Below, piece after piece: positions 8,396 through 17,706 of a stretch of 33,204 bases of DNA (position 1 is the first letter of the stretch; every line of letters begins with the position of its first letter). A program made the position numbers and the translations under genes. A model generated the notes under the pieces. The model was not told the DNA's origin and did not search any database. It saw only the letters and a program-made list of their open reading frames with translations. Origin of the DNA: an uncultured Desulfovibrio sp. (GTDB lineage: Bacteria > Desulfobacterota > Desulfovibrionia > Desulfovibrionales > Desulfovibrionaceae). The stretch covers positions 1 through 33,204 of the forward strand of contig NZ_CALUWS010000032.1 in the NCBI RefSeq assembly GCF_944324525.1, read 5' to 3'.

Positions 8396-9166
8396 TTACC
8401 TGCCGCGGATCCAGTAGGTTTCAAAGCCGTCATCCAGCCAGCCGTCGGCGATGCCGGCAAAGCCGGCCACCTTGAAAAGCTGCTGGTATTCCCGTCGCGT
8501 TCTGCGCCAGCCCCAGAACTGCTGCCGTCGGATGCCGAGGAAGTGCAGCGCGCCGCGAATGACGATCTTGAGGGCATTGACGAAGCCGCCCACCGCGGAG
8601 TCCTCTTCCAGAAGCGAAGCGGAAAGGCAGATGAGCTCCCCGCCCGGCGCAAGCTGGGCGCGCAGTTCCGCAAGCAGGTGCTCCAACTCCCGCTGGGGGA
8701 TGCCGTAGTCCACGGTGGACAGATAGATCATGTCGTACTGCACGTCGGAGGGCAGACAGGCGGGCGGCAGGCCGATGTAGATACGCTCGCCCGGGATGAC
8801 CTTGCGCAGCCAGCGCAGGCTGACGGTGCTGGGTTCGTTGACGTGCAGCTCCAGCTCCGGCAGTTCCTCCAGCAGGATCTTTTCCATGTACCCCACCCCG
8901 CTGCCGATGGAGAGCACGCGCAGCGGGCCTTCCCGCTCCGCCGGGCGAACAGCCAGCTGGGCGCGCAGCTCGCCCGCCAGCCAGCGGGCATCCTTGCGCT
9001 TGTTCTCGCACCAGGCGGCGGGCAGATCCTCCCAGCTCTGGTAGCGGCGGAACAGCTCCTCATAAAACGTGGCATAGAACTTGGGTTCCGCCAGATGGAA
9101 AAAGGAAATGTGGGAAAAAGCCGTGAAGGGGATGCCCTGCCAGCTTTCCTGATAAAATCGCCGCAC
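8396..9166 (-). CDS. Class I SAM-dependent methyltransferase, substrate unknown
   Basis: About 256 residues with a Rossmann methyltransferase core: motif I VLSIGSGVGYMEKILLEE, an acidic end of strand 2 (HVNEPS), DMIYLSTVDYGIP, and LAPGGELICLSAS as the later motif. I do not recognise a specific subfamily. I chose a GTG start at 9166 (VRRFYQESWQG), preceded by GGAGG at 4 nt. The frame stays open to an ATG at 9247, but that codon falls inside the -35 box of a good promoter, so it cannot lie on the transcript. It heads a two-gene unit with the NimA-like gene. Confidence 0.8.
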   Translation of the reverse strand: MRRFYQESWQGIPFTAFSHISFFHLAEPKFYATFYEELFRRYQSWEDLPAAWCENKRKDARWLAGELRAQLAVRPAEREGPLRVLSIGSGVGYMEKILLEELPELELHVNEPSTVSLRWLRKVIPGERIYIGLPPACLPSDVQYDMIYLSTVDYGIPQRELEHLLAELRAQLAPGGELICLSASLLEEDSAVGGFVNALKIVIRGALHFLGIRRQQFWGWRRTRREYQQLFKVAGFAGIADGWLDDGFETYWIRGR

Positions 9167-9218
9167 GTTGCCTCCGGGAGCCGGGCTTGGCCGGCGCTGC
9201 TTATTGCCATTGCCTGTC

Positions 9219-9247
9219 AGTATACTCCATCCCCCCGGCAGGCGCAA
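9219..9247 (-). promoter_or_regulatory. Sigma-70-type promoter of the methyltransferase operon
   Basis: On the minus strand TTGCGC (9247-9242) is followed after 17 bp by TATACT (9224-9219). Transcription would begin near 9212 and give a leader of about 46 nt to the GTG at 9166. Confidence 0.7.
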
Positions 9248-9364
9248 CGCCTTTCGTCACTCGACGCCGGGCGTCGGTCCTTGCGGACTGGTCTGTCGGG
9301 GGGGCGCCCGCCGCCCGTTTGCCGGGCGTGTGGCCGTTGCCGGCGTTCCGCCGGCCGCTGCGGG

Positions 9365-9412
9365 AAAGCTGCCCTTCCCCGCGGCTCAGGCTCGGGAAAG
9401 GGCAGCTTTTTT
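9365..9412 (-). terminator. pgk terminator
   Basis: A long stem pairs AAAGCTGCCCTT with its complement, with a one-base bulge before GGG/CCC. It lies 42 bp after the pgk stop. The T-run is short on the minus strand (TTT) and longer on the plus strand (TTTTTT), so it may also stop plus-strand transcripts. Confidence 0.75.
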
Positions 9413-9453
9413 ACGGATGGGATCACAAAGGAAGTTGCCGGATCAGTCCCGGC

Positions 9454-10620
9454 CTAGCGGCTTTCCAGCGCCGCCACCGAAGGCAGCTTGATGCCTTCGA
9501 GCAGTTCCAGCGAAGCGCCGCCGCCGGTGGAGATATAGCCCATGCGGTCGGCAAGGCCGTAGCTTTCCACAGCGGCAACGGTATCGCCGCCGCCCACCAC
9601 CACGAAAGCCTTGTCGGAGGCCAGCGCCTCGGCCAAGGCCCGCGTGCCCTTGTGGAAGGGCTCGAATTCAAACGCGCCCACAGGGCCGTTCCAGACCACG
9701 GTGGCCGCATCGGCGAGCAGCTTCTCGTAGGCGGCCTCGGTCTTCGGGCCGATGTCCAGGATCATGGCGTCGGCGGGGACGGCGTCCACGTCGCAGACCG
9801 TCGCCTGCTGCCCGGCGGCCAGCTCGGGGGCGGTGGCCACATCCACGGGCAGGGGCAGCATCTTGCCCAGATCCTCGGCCTTTTTCATGATGCGGCGCGC
9901 GTCGTCGAGCAGCTCCGGCTCATGGAGCGACTTCTGCACATTGTGGCCGGCAGCCGCCAGAAAGGTGTTGGCGATGCCGCCGCCCACGATGAGGCAGTCC
10001 ACCTTGTCGAGCAGGTTCTCCAGCAGGGAAAGCTTGGTGGAGACCTTGGAGCCGCCGATGACCGCCACCAGCGGACGGGTCGGATGATCCAGCACCTTGG
10101 CGAAGGCATTGAGCTCGGCCATCATGAGCGGCCCGGCGCAGGCGACCTTGGCCTTGCGGATGGCGCCCTCGGTGGACGAATGGGCGCGGTGCGCCGCCCC
10201 GAAAGCGTCCATGACGTAGATGTCGCCCAGACCGGCCAGCCGGGCGGCAAGGTCGGGATCATTCTTCTTTTCGCCCTTGAAGAAGCGGACGTTCTCCAGC
10301 AGCACCACCTCGCCGGGGGCGACCTTCACGCTGTCGATGTCGGACGCCAGCGGCACCGCCTTGCCCAGCAGGCCGGCAAGATGCTCGGCCACCGGGGCCA
10401 GCGAGAACTTGGGGTCGAATTCCCCTTCCGTGGGCCGCCCCAGATGGGAAAGCAGCACAACGCCCGCGCCCTTTTCCAGCGCCAGCCGGATACCGGGCAG
10501 CGCGGCACGGATGCGCTTGTCGTTGGTGATGCGTCCGTCCTTCATGGGCACGTTGAGATCCTGACGGATGACAACGATCTTGCCCGCACAGTCCATATCC
10601 TTGAGTTCCTTGATGGCCAT
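9454..10620 (-). CDS. pgk: Phosphoglycerate kinase
   Basis: Interconverts 1,3-bisphosphoglycerate + ADP and 3-phosphoglycerate + ATP in cytosolic glycolysis and gluconeogenesis. The 388 residues cover the whole family: IRQDLNVPMKDG (18-29), SHLGRP, ENVRFFKGEKKN, DAFGAAHRAHSS, the hinge region AVIGGSKVSTK, and the nucleotide-binding C-domain with VWNGPVGAFE and VVGGGDTVAAV followed by STGGGASLELLEG. The ATG follows AAGGAG at 7 nt. It starts 33 bp after the tkt stop and is the last gene of the long block, ahead of a hairpin terminator. Confidence 0.98.
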   Translation of the reverse strand: MAIKELKDMDCAGKIVVIRQDLNVPMKDGRITNDKRIRAALPGIRLALEKGAGVVLLSHLGRPTEGEFDPKFSLAPVAEHLAGLLGKAVPLASDIDSVKVAPGEVVLLENVRFFKGEKKNDPDLAARLAGLGDIYVMDAFGAAHRAHSSTEGAIRKAKVACAGPLMMAELNAFAKVLDHPTRPLVAVIGGSKVSTKLSLLENLLDKVDCLIVGGGIANTFLAAAGHNVQKSLHEPELLDDARRIMKKAEDLGKMLPLPVDVATAPELAAGQQATVCDVDAVPADAMILDIGPKTEAAYEKLLADAATVVWNGPVGAFEFEPFHKGTRALAEALASDKAFVVVGGGDTVAAVESYGLADRMGYISTGGGASLELLEGIKLPSVAALESR

Positions 10621-10653
10621 GCTCGATCTCCTTGTGGAATGGCGTCCTGTCCG

Positions 10654-12675
10654 TTACTTCGCGGCGGTGCCGCGCAAAACTTCTTCCGCCAGCGCAACGA
10701 GATGCTCGACCGTGAAGCCGAACTGCTGCGCCAGCACCTTGCCCGGGGCGGAAGCGCCGAAGCCCTCCATCCCCAGTACCGCCCCGTCGAGGCCCACATA
10801 CTTGCGCCAGTAGTCCGCCGAAGCCGCTTCCACAGCCACGCGGGCACGCACCGCACGCGGCAGCACCGCTTCGCGGTAGGCGGCCTCCTGCGCGTCGAAA
10901 CGCTCGCAGCAGGGCAGGGAGACCACGCGCACGCGGCGGCCGCTGCGGGAAAGCTGCGCGGCCGCATCCAGCGCAAGGCCCACCTCGGATCCGGTGGCCA
11001 GCAAAATGATGTCCGGCGTCCCGCCGTCATCGGCCAGCACATAGCCGCCGCGCGAGATGGCGGCAAGGCGGGCGGCATCGCGCTGCACGAAGGGCACGTT
11101 CTGGCGCGACAGGGAGAGCACGCTGGGCGTCTGCGCATCTTCCAGCGCGCACTGCCAGGCCACGGCGGTCTCCACGGTGTCGCAAGGACGCCAGACCTCC
11201 ACATTGGGCGTCAGACGCAGGCCGGCCACCTGTTCGATGGGCTGATGCGTGGGGCCGTCCTCGCCCACGCCGATGGAGTCGTGCGTGAACACCCAGACGG
11301 CGCGGATCTTCATGAGCGCCGCCAGACGGATGGCGTTCTTGGCGTAGTCGGAGAACACCATGAAGGTGCCGGCATAGGGGATGAAGCCGCCATGCAGGGC
11401 CAGACCGTTCATGATGGCGCTCATGCCGAATTCGCGCACGCCGTAGGAAAGATAGTTGGCCTCGGCCCAGTTGCCCGCCGCGGCATCCAACTGCACGGAC
11501 GCGGCGGTCCTGGTCCCCACTGAGCCGGTGAGGTCGGCCGAACCGCCCAGCATCTCCGGCAGGTGCGGCACGAGATTCTCCAGCGCACGCTGGCCGGCCA
11601 CGCGGGTGGCGATGCTCTCTCCGGCTTCGGCGGCCTTGCGCACGGCTTCGGCGGCGATCTCACGCCAGCCGGCAGGCAGCTCGCCCCGCATGCGGCGGAC
11701 GAATTCGGCGGCCAGCTCGGGATAGGCTTCGGCATAGGCGGCGAATCCGGCCTCCCAGGCTTTCTGGGCGGCGGCGCCCTTCTCCCGGCAATCCCAGGCT
11801 GCGGCGATGTCGGCGGGGATCTCGAAGGGGGCGGCGCTCCACTCCAGCGCGGCGCGGGTGGCGGCGGCCTCTTCGGGGCCGAGGGGCGAACCGTGGCAGG
11901 ACGCTGAATCGACCTTGTGCGGCGAGCCGAAGCCGATATGGGTGCGGCAGATGATGAGGCTGGGATGCGCGGCATCGGCCCGGGCCTCGGCGAGGGCCTT
12001 GTCCAGCGCTTCCGCATCATGACCGTCCACCGGGCCGATGACCTGCCAGCCGTAGGCGCGGTACCGTGCCGCCACATCCTCGGTGAACCAGCCGGACACC
12101 TTGCCGTCGATGGAGATGCCGTTGGCGTCATAGAGCGCGATGAGCTTGCCCAGTCCCCAGACGCCGGCCAGCGAGCAGGCCTCGTGGGAAACGCCTTCCA
12201 TCAGGCAGCCGTCCCCCAGGAAAACATAGGTGTGATGGTCCACGATCTCGTGGCCGGGACGATTGAAGCGCGCCGCCAGCAGCTTTTCGGCCAGCGCCAT
12301 GCCCACGGCGGAGGAAATGCCCTGCCCCAGCGGCCCGGTGGTCATCTCCACGCCCGGCGTATGCCGGTATTCGGGATGGCCGGGCGTCAGGGAGCCCCAT
12401 TGCCGGAACTGACGGATGGCCTCCATGTCCAGCGCATAGCCGGAGAGGTGGAGCAGGCCGTAGAGCAGCATGGAGGCATGCCCGTTGGAAAGCACAAAGC
12501 GATCCCTGTCCGGCCAGTGCGGGTCGGCGGGATTGTGGCGGAGCAGATGCCGCCAGAGAGCTTCGGCCATATCGGCCATGCCCAGCGGCGCGCCGGGATG
12601 GCCGGAGCGGGATTGTTCGATGGCGTCTATGGCCAGGGCGCGGAGGGCATTGGCGCATTGCCTGCGAGTCGGCAT
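10654..12675 (-). CDS. tkt: Transketolase
   Basis: A thiamine-diphosphate enzyme moving two-carbon ketol units in the non-oxidative pentose phosphate pathway. The 673 residues show the expected order: ARSxxGHPGAP-like [20 protein letters not shown] (22-41), [29 protein letters not shown], the ThDP/metal motif GDGCLMEG plus [17 protein letters not shown], then the pyrimidine-binding domain with [25 protein letters not shown] and [18 protein letters not shown], and the C-terminal domain [16 protein letters not shown]. The ATG follows AAGGAA. It is 18 bp behind rpe, its pathway partner, and 33 bp ahead of pgk, so the three are almost certainly one operon. Confidence 0.98.
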   Translation of the reverse strand: MPTRRQCANALRALAIDAIEQSRSGHPGAPLGMADMAEALWRHLLRHNPADPHWPDRDRFVLSNGHASMLLYGLLHLSGYALDMEAIRQFRQWGSLTPGHPEYRHTPGVEMTTGPLGQGISSAVGMALAEKLLAARFNRPGHEIVDHHTYVFLGDGCLMEGVSHEACSLAGVWGLGKLIALYDANGISIDGKVSGWFTEDVAARYRAYGWQVIGPVDGHDAEALDKALAEARADAAHPSLIICRTHIGFGSPHKVDSASCHGSPLGPEEAAATRAALEWSAAPFEIPADIAAAWDCREKGAAAQKAWEAGFAAYAEAYPELAAEFVRRMRGELPAGWREIAAEAVRKAAEAGESIATRVAGQRALENLVPHLPEMLGGSADLTGSVGTRTAASVQLDAAAGNWAEANYLSYGVREFGMSAIMNGLALHGGFIPYAGTFMVFSDYAKNAIRLAALMKIRAVWVFTHDSIGVGEDGPTHQPIEQVAGLRLTPNVEVWRPCDTVETAVAWQCALEDAQTPSVLSLSRQNVPFVQRDAARLAAISRGGYVLADDGGTPDIILLATGSEVGLALDAAAQLSRSGRRVRVVSLPCCERFDAQEAAYREAVLPRAVRARVAVEAASADYWRKYVGLDGAVLGMEGFGASAPGKVLAQQFGFTVEHLVALAEEVLRGTAAK

Positions 12676-12693
12676 GGGGAGTTCCTTCTCTGT

Positions 12694-13413
12694 TTAGGGG
12701 TTACAGGGTTGCCACTGCGCGGCCTGAGCGCAGCGAGTCTCTCCGGCGGCTGTCCCGGCGTGGCGGACGGCCTCCTGAAAGGCCTCGTGACGTGCCGCAT
12801 ACGGAGGATGATTGAAAAAGGCCGAACCGGAGACCAGCACGTCCGCGCCCGCATCCACCAGCGCCGCGGCGTTCTCGGGACAAGCGCCGCCGTCCACCTG
12901 CACAAGGACATGCTCGCCGCCCGAGGCGTCCAGCAGTTCGCGCACCGCGCGGATCTTGGCAAAGCTTTGCGGGATGAACTTCTGTCCGGAAAAACCGGGA
13001 TTGACGCTCATGACGAGCACCATGTCGCAGTCCGGCGCGAGCCAGCGCAGGGCCGCGATGTCCGTGCCCGGATTGAGGGCCACGCCCGCCCGGCAGCCCA
13101 GGCGGCGGATCTCGGTCAACGTCCGCTGCGGATGGCGGTCGGCTTCCAGATGGACGACCAGCATGTCGGCCCCGGCCTCGCGAAAGGCCGCCAGATGCCG
13201 GGCAGGCTGCTCGATCATCAGATGGACGTCAAAAAAAAGGCGGCTGCGGGAGCGCAGGCTGCGCAGGAGCGGCGGCCCGAACGTGATGTTGGGCACGAAG
13301 CTCCCGTCCATCACGTCAAGGTGCAACCAGGTGATGCCGGCCGCTTCCAGGGCCGTCAGCTCGTCGCCCAGACGGGCAAAATCTGCGGAAAGCAAAGACG
13401 GGGAGAGAATCAT
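12694..13413 (-). CDS. rpe: Ribulose-phosphate 3-epimerase
   Basis: Interconverts ribulose 5-phosphate and xylulose 5-phosphate, feeding transketolase. The 239-residue TIM barrel has the classical motifs: LSPSLLSADFARL (3-15), WLHLDVMDGSFVPNITFGP with metal-binding His and Asp, FDVHLMIEQP, VVHLEA, GVALNPGT, VMSVNPGFSGQKFIP, and VQVDGGACPENAAALVDAGADVLVSGSAFF for phosphate binding. The ATG follows GGAGG at 6 nt. It begins 14 bp after the MerR-like gene and ends 18 bp before tkt. The C-terminal 20 residues (ETRCAQAAQWQPCNP) are not part of the conserved barrel. Confidence 0.98.
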   Translation of the reverse strand: MILSPSLLSADFARLGDELTALEAAGITWLHLDVMDGSFVPNITFGPPLLRSLRSRSRLFFDVHLMIEQPARHLAAFREAGADMLVVHLEADRHPQRTLTEIRRLGCRAGVALNPGTDIAALRWLAPDCDMVLVMSVNPGFSGQKFIPQSFAKIRAVRELLDASGGEHVLVQVDGGACPENAAALVDAGADVLVSGSAFFNHPPYAARHEAFQEAVRHAGTAAGETRCAQAAQWQPCNP

Positions 13414-13427
13414 GCGGATCCTCCGTA

Positions 13428-13766
13428 TTACCGGTCAAGAAGATGGCGGATGGCCAGCAGTTCGGCATGCAGCTGCTGCAGGAAGGCCGGATCGGCGGCG
13501 GGAGCCGTATGGGCCTGGGCGGCCTCGCCCACGGGCGAACCGCCTTCCAGTACCCGCCGCGCCCCCTCGATGGTCATGCCCTGCTCGTGCAGCAACTGCT
13601 TGATGCGCCGCAAAAGCTCGACATGCTCCTCGGTGTAGAGGCGCTGCCCCTTTTCCGTCCTGAGGGGCGCAAGCTGCGGGAATTCCGTTTCCCAGAAACG
13701 CAGCACATGCGTCTTGAGCTGCAGCAGTTCGGCCGCTTCTCCGATGCGATAGGTGTGTGCGCTCAT
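13428..13766 (-). CDS. MerR-family transcriptional regulator
   Basis: A 112-residue protein with a winged helix typical of MerR: YRIGEAAELLQLKTHVLRFWETEFPQL (6-32), then RLYTEEHVELLRRIKQLLHEQGMTIEGARRVLE. After about residue 75 there is a short Ala-rich linker and a C-terminal helix (PAFLQQLHAELLAIRHLLD) that may dimerise. There is no cysteine-rich metal-binding loop, so it is not a metal sensor of the MerR/CueR kind. It sits 60 bp downstream of pheT, across a strong GC hairpin, and 14 bp before rpe. Whether it controls the block is unknown. Confidence 0.9.
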   Translation of the reverse strand: MSAHTYRIGEAAELLQLKTHVLRFWETEFPQLAPLRTEKGQRLYTEEHVELLRRIKQLLHEQGMTIEGARRVLEGGSPVGEAAQAHTAPAADPAFLQQLHAELLAIRHLLDR

Positions 13767-13788
13767 GGCCGCCCGTCATACGATTTGC

Positions 13789-13816
13789 GGCGGCCGCGCC
13801 GCAGGGCGCGGCCGCC
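13789..13816. other. Strong GC hairpin between pheT and the MerR-like gene
   Basis: A perfect 12-bp stem, GGCGGCCGCGCC with its complement, around a 4-nt loop (GCAG). No T-run follows on the minus strand, so it is not a canonical terminator. It could cause pausing or protect the upstream mRNA end. Confidence 0.65.
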
Positions 13817-13826
13817 GGGATTGTTG

Positions 13827-16238
13827 CTATACGCGCACGCCGAGGTGCTTCACGAGGGACTGTGCCACCTTTTCCCGTTCCTTGTCCACTTCGGCATCCT
13901 TGAGGGTGCGCTCCGCGTGGCGGAAGGTCAGGCGGAAGGTCAGGTTGCGCTCGTCGCTGCCCGCAGGCTCGAAGCAGTCCTGCAGCACGATGTCTTCCAG
14001 CAGCGGCAGACGCAGGCCTCGCACATGCTCCATGATCTGCGCCACCTGCACCTGGGGCGCGGCCATGACCGTGATGTCGCGGCGCACCGGCGGATAGACC
14101 GGCAGCGGGCGGAAGCGCACGCGCGCCGCATCATGCAGACGGCGCAGCACTTCCAGATCCAGTTCCGCCAGCCAGATGGCCTTGCGGGCATGGAAGGCGT
14201 CGGCCATGTCGGGACGCACCCGGCCCAGCACGCCGGCCCGCACCTGGCCCTCGCCGTCCGGGAGCATCAGCTCCACGCAGGGCAGGAGGAAGGGATGGGC
14301 TTCCATCTGCCGGTAGCGGGGGGCGGACAGATGCAGGAAGGAGAGCAGATGCTCCACCACGCCCTTGAGGTCGGTATAGTCCATGTCGCCTTCGGGCTGG
14401 GGCCAGGCGCTGTCATAACGCGCGCCGTAGAGCAGGATGCCGATCTTGCCGGTCTCGGTGGCCCCGGTGTCGTGGGCGTCCTCCAGCGGACGCGCATGGA
14501 AGACGTGCGCCAGCTCAAAGAGGTGCAGGCCCGCCGCGCCCTGGGCCAGATTGTTGCGCAGGCTGTTGAGCAGCCCGGGCGCGAGCCAGGTGCGCAGGGC
14601 GTCCTGCTCGGCGGAGAGCGGGTTCATGATGGCGATGCGGCCTTCCTGCGGCAGCCCCAGATGATCGAGGTCCTTGTGCCCCACGAAGCTGTAGTTGATG
14701 GCCTCGTTGAGACCGAGCCCGGCTCCCCAGCGCTTGATGCGCGACCAGAAGGCAAAGCGCGACTCCGGTTCGCCCGCGCGCGCCAGATCCCGCGCGATGG
14801 GCGGCAGCACGGGCGCGATGGTGTCCAGGCCGTGCACGCGGCCCACTTCCTCGATGAGGTCGGCCTCACGGGTCAGGTCGGGCCGCCAGCTCGGCTGGGC
14901 CACCTGCCAGCTCTCGCCCTTCCGGCGGATCTCGCAGCCAAGGCCGCTCAGCACGCGCTCGCAGAAGTCCTCGCTCAGTTCCACGCCCAGCAGGGCATTG
15001 GCGCGGGCGGGACGGAAGTCCATGAGCACCGGCGCGAAGGGACGCGGTTCGGCCACGGCCACGCCGGGGCAGACCTTGCCGCCGGACAGTTCGGCCATCA
15101 TGGCGCAGGCACGATCCAGCGCCCAGCGGGTGCGCTGCTGGTCGATGCCGCGCTCGAAACGATAGGACGCCTCGGAGGAGAGGCCCAGACGGCGGGAGGT
15201 CTTGCGGATGGTGCCGGGACGGAATACCGCGCTTTCCAGAAAGACGTTGCGGCTGTTCTCGTCGATCTCCGTATTGAGACCGCCCATGACCCCGGCCAGG
15301 CCCACGGCGCGCCCGGCATCGCGGATGCAGAGGTCGCGGGCGTCCAGCGTGCGTTCCTGACCGTCCAGGGTCACGAACTTCTCGCCTTCTTCGGCGCGGG
15401 AAACGATGATGCGCCCGCCCTGGAGCTTGTCGAGGTCGAAGGAGTGCAGGGGCTGCCCGCATTCCATGAGGATGTAGTTGGTCACGTCCACGATGTTGGA
15501 GATGGGACGTACGCCCACGGCGTGCAGGCGGTGGCGGATGCGCATGGGCGAGGGCGCGATCTTGCTGCCGGTGATGACGCGGCCGGTGTAGAGCCAGCAG
15601 AGGTCGGGATCCCGAATGTCGATGGGCGGCAGCTCCACGGCCGGCCCGTCCTCCACGCATTCCCGCTCGGGGATGCGGAACGGCAGCCCGAAGGCCTGCG
15701 CCGTCTCGCGGGCAAGACCGATGACCGAGAGGCAGTCCGCGCGGTTGGGCGTGATGGAGATGTCCAGCACTTCGCGGTCCAGCTCGAGCGTATCCACCAG
15801 CAGCGCGCCGGGGACGGCCGTCTCCGGCAGCACCATGATGCCGGAATGGTCTTCCGTAAGGCCCAGTTCGCGTTCGGAGCAGATCATGCCGCAGCTGGGA
15901 GCGCCGCGCAGTTTGGCCTTCTTGATGACCAGACCGCCCGGCATGGTGGTGCCCACCAGCGCCACGGGCACCTTCTGCCCGGCGGCCACGTTGGGCGCGC
16001 CGCAGACGATGTCCAGCAGCTCTCCCTGTCCGGCGTCCACCTTGCAGATGTGCAGATGGTCCGATTCGGGATGGTCGACGCACTCCACCACATGGCCCAC
16101 CACGATGGAGGCTATGCCGTCATAGGGACGGACGATCTCTTCCAGTTCCAGCCCCAGCATGGTCAGGCGGTCGCCGAGTTCCTGCGCCGTACCTTCGTAG
16201 GGGACAAATTCACGCAACCAAGACAGGGAAAGCAGCAT
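13827..16238 (-). CDS. pheT: Phenylalanine--tRNA ligase beta subunit
   Basis: The large subunit of the (alpha-beta)2 PheRS that charges tRNA-Phe. The 803 residues show the full set of domains: an N-terminal segment (SLSWLREFVPYEG), an EMAP/OB tRNA-binding domain (about 40-150, with VVGHVVECVDHPESDHLHICKV), the B3/B4 editing region (ITPNRADCLS), the B5 domain, the catalytic-like core (GLNEAINYSFV), and a C-terminal anticodon-binding FDX-ACB domain (about 705-803: YPPVRRDITVMA, ending VAQSLVKHLGVRV). It follows the small secreted protein gene by 30 bp and is in the same transcription unit as pheS. The Shine-Dalgarno is weak (GAG about 8 nt upstream), suggesting coupling to the upstream gene. 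Confidence 0.98.
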   Translation of the reverse strand: MLLSLSWLREFVPYEGTAQELGDRLTMLGLELEEIVRPYDGIASIVVGHVVECVDHPESDHLHICKVDAGQGELLDIVCGAPNVAAGQKVPVALVGTTMPGGLVIKKAKLRGAPSCGMICSERELGLTEDHSGIMVLPETAVPGALLVDTLELDREVLDISITPNRADCLSVIGLARETAQAFGLPFRIPERECVEDGPAVELPPIDIRDPDLCWLYTGRVITGSKIAPSPMRIRHRLHAVGVRPISNIVDVTNYILMECGQPLHSFDLDKLQGGRIIVSRAEEGEKFVTLDGQERTLDARDLCIRDAGRAVGLAGVMGGLNTEIDENSRNVFLESAVFRPGTIRKTSRRLGLSSEASYRFERGIDQQRTRWALDRACAMMAELSGGKVCPGVAVAEPRPFAPVLMDFRPARANALLGVELSEDFCERVLSGLGCEIRRKGESWQVAQPSWRPDLTREADLIEEVGRVHGLDTIAPVLPPIARDLARAGEPESRFAFWSRIKRWGAGLGLNEAINYSFVGHKDLDHLGLPQEGRIAIMNPLSAEQDALRTWLAPGLLNSLRNNLAQGAAGLHLFELAHVFHARPLEDAHDTGATETGKIGILLYGARYDSAWPQPEGDMDYTDLKGVVEHLLSFLHLSAPRYRQMEAHPFLLPCVELMLPDGEGQVRAGVLGRVRPDMADAFHARKAIWLAELDLEVLRRLHDAARVRFRPLPVYPPVRRDITVMAAPQVQVAQIMEHVRGLRLPLLEDIVLQDCFEPAGSDERNLTFRLTFRHAERTLKDAEVDKEREKVAQSLVKHLGVRV

Positions 16239-16268
16239 ACGTTATCTCACTGGCCGCAAGGCCGATTA

Positions 16269-16622
16269 TCAGTTGAAATTCCAGGCGGGTTTGGGTTTTT
16301 CCACCTCAGGCAGGGGACGCACGGCCTCTTCCTGTCGGCCATAGCCGCCATACGCTCCGGGACTGGGCCGGTTGCGGACCTTGCGCTCCGGCGGCCTGTT
16401 CTCCAGCCTGCGGCCGTAGGCGTCCGTATAGCCCATGCCGCCGTCGTCGGTCCGTCCGGCGGAGCGTCCGCCCGGCAGCGATTCCAGCGAACGCGGCCCC
16501 CCCGGCGGCTCAAGGCCGGAGTGCCGGGGACTGTAGGCCGAGCCGGCCACGGCGGCTCCCGCCGGGAACAGGCAGGCGGCGAGCAGCAGACAGGAAAGGA
16601 CGCGGTGCGGGCTGCGGAGCAT
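16269..16622 (-). CDS. Small secreted or lipoprotein-like protein between pheS and pheT
   Basis: A 117-residue protein I do not recognise. It starts with a signal sequence: a basic n-region (MLRSPHR), a hydrophobic core (VLSCLLLAACLFPAG) and either a lipobox (LAAC, Cys17) or a signal peptidase I site near AVAG-SA. The mature part is polar, low in complexity and rich in Gly, Pro, Arg and Tyr (YSPRHSGLEPPGGP, PGAYGGYGRQEE), ending in PEVEKPKPAWNFN, and probably disordered. It starts 8 bp after the pheS stop and ends 30 bp before pheT, so it is inserted inside the usual pheST pair. Codon use looks like its neighbours. Function unknown. Confidence 0.75.
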   Translation of the reverse strand: MLRSPHRVLSCLLLAACLFPAGAAVAGSAYSPRHSGLEPPGGPRSLESLPGGRSAGRTDDGGMGYTDAYGRRLENRPPERKVRNRPSPGAYGGYGRQEEAVRPLPEVEKPKPAWNFN

Positions 16623-16630
16623 GGGACGAC

Positions 16631-17665
16631 CTAGGCGAACTGACCGAGGAAGCGGACGTCGTTCTCGAAGAACATGCGCAGATCGCCGATGCCGTACTTG
16701 AGCATGGCCACACGCTCGACTCCCAGACCGAAGGCGAAGCCGCTCACCTCGGGCGCGTAGCCCACCGCCTCGAAGACGGCCGGATCGACCATGCCGCAGC
16801 CGAGGATCTCCACCCAGCCCGTGGTCTTGCAGACGCGGCAGGGCTCGCCGTTCACATGCCCCGCGCCGCCGCACATGCAGCAGGAGATGTCCACTTCCGC
16901 CGAGGGCTCGGTGAAGGGGAAGAAGCTGGGGCGGAAGCGCACCTGGGTCGAACCGCCGAAAATCTCGCGCACGAAGGCGGTGAGGATGCCGCGCAGATGG
17001 GCCATGCTGATGCCGTCGCCCACCATGAGGCCCTCGATCTGATGGAACATGGGCGTATGCGTGAGGTCGGAGTCCCGGCGGTAGACCTTGCCGGGGCAGA
17101 TGACGGCCAGCGGAGGCTTGCGCGCCAGCATGGTACGCACCTGCACGGGCGAGGTATGCGTGCGCATGACCACCTTGTCGCTGACATAGAGGGTGTCCTG
17201 CATGTCGCGGGCCGGATGTTCCGGCGGCATGTTGAGGGACTCGAAGTTATAGAAGTCGTTCTCCACTTCCGGGCCCGAGGCCACGTCGAAGCCCAGGGCG
17301 CGCAGCACGTCGCAGATCTCCTGCGTGACCAGGGTGATGGGATGCAGGGAGCCGCGCCAGGGCAGACGGCCCGGCAGGGAGGCGTCAAAACGGCGCAGGG
17401 CTTCGGCCTCCAGCGCCTTTTCCAGGGCAAGCTTGCGCGCTTCCAGCAGCGCGGTCAGGCTTTCCTTCACGGCATTGGCCTTTTGGCCCACTGCCGGACG
17501 CTGGGCGGGCTCCAGTTGCGGCAAGGCGCTCATGATGTGGGCCAGCCGCCCCTTGCGTCCCAGAAAATCGACCCGCAGATTTTCCAGTGCTTCCAGAGTG
17601 TGGGCCTCGGCCAGTCCCTTTTCCAGCTCCGGGGCCAGAGCTTCCAATGCGCTAATCAGATCCAT
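16631..17665 (-). CDS. pheS: Phenylalanine--tRNA ligase alpha subunit
   Basis: Catalytic subunit of PheRS. The 344-residue product begins with an N-terminal coiled coil ([39 protein letters not shown]), then the class II core: motif 1 region [30 protein letters not shown], motif 2 [16 protein letters not shown], and motif 3 [19 protein letters not shown] cysteine cluster ([17 protein letters not shown]) is present, as in many bacterial PheS. I chose ATG 17665, which gives the standard N-terminus; a TTG-initiated frame runs upstream to 17842 but only translates repeat copy B. The leader contains that repeat and follows the rplT terminator, so pheS probably has its own promoter. Confidence 0.97.
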   Translation of the reverse strand: MDLISALEALAPELEKGLAEAHTLEALENLRVDFLGRKGRLAHIMSALPQLEPAQRPAVGQKANAVKESLTALLEARKLALEKALEAEALRRFDASLPGRLPWRGSLHPITLVTQEICDVLRALGFDVASGPEVENDFYNFESLNMPPEHPARDMQDTLYVSDKVVMRTHTSPVQVRTMLARKPPLAVICPGKVYRRDSDLTHTPMFHQIEGLMVGDGISMAHLRGILTAFVREIFGGSTQVRFRPSFFPFTEPSAEVDISCCMCGGAGHVNGEPCRVCKTTGWVEILGCGMVDPAVFEAVGYAPEVSGFAFGLGVERVAMLKYGIGDLRMFFENDVRFLGQFA

Positions 17666-17706
17666 GCAGTTCTTTCCCGTGCCGCCAAGCGGCCTTGGGC
17701 GCTCCA

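Noticed and set aside
9187-11523. A 778-codon plus-strand frame opposite pgk and tkt
   Set aside because: Shadow of two certain genes; the His/Gly-rich translation is typical of antisense frames.
13443-16634. A 1063-codon open frame on the plus strand opposite pheT
   Set aside because: It mirrors pheT on the other strand, has no recognisable domain, and long antisense frames are common at this GC content.
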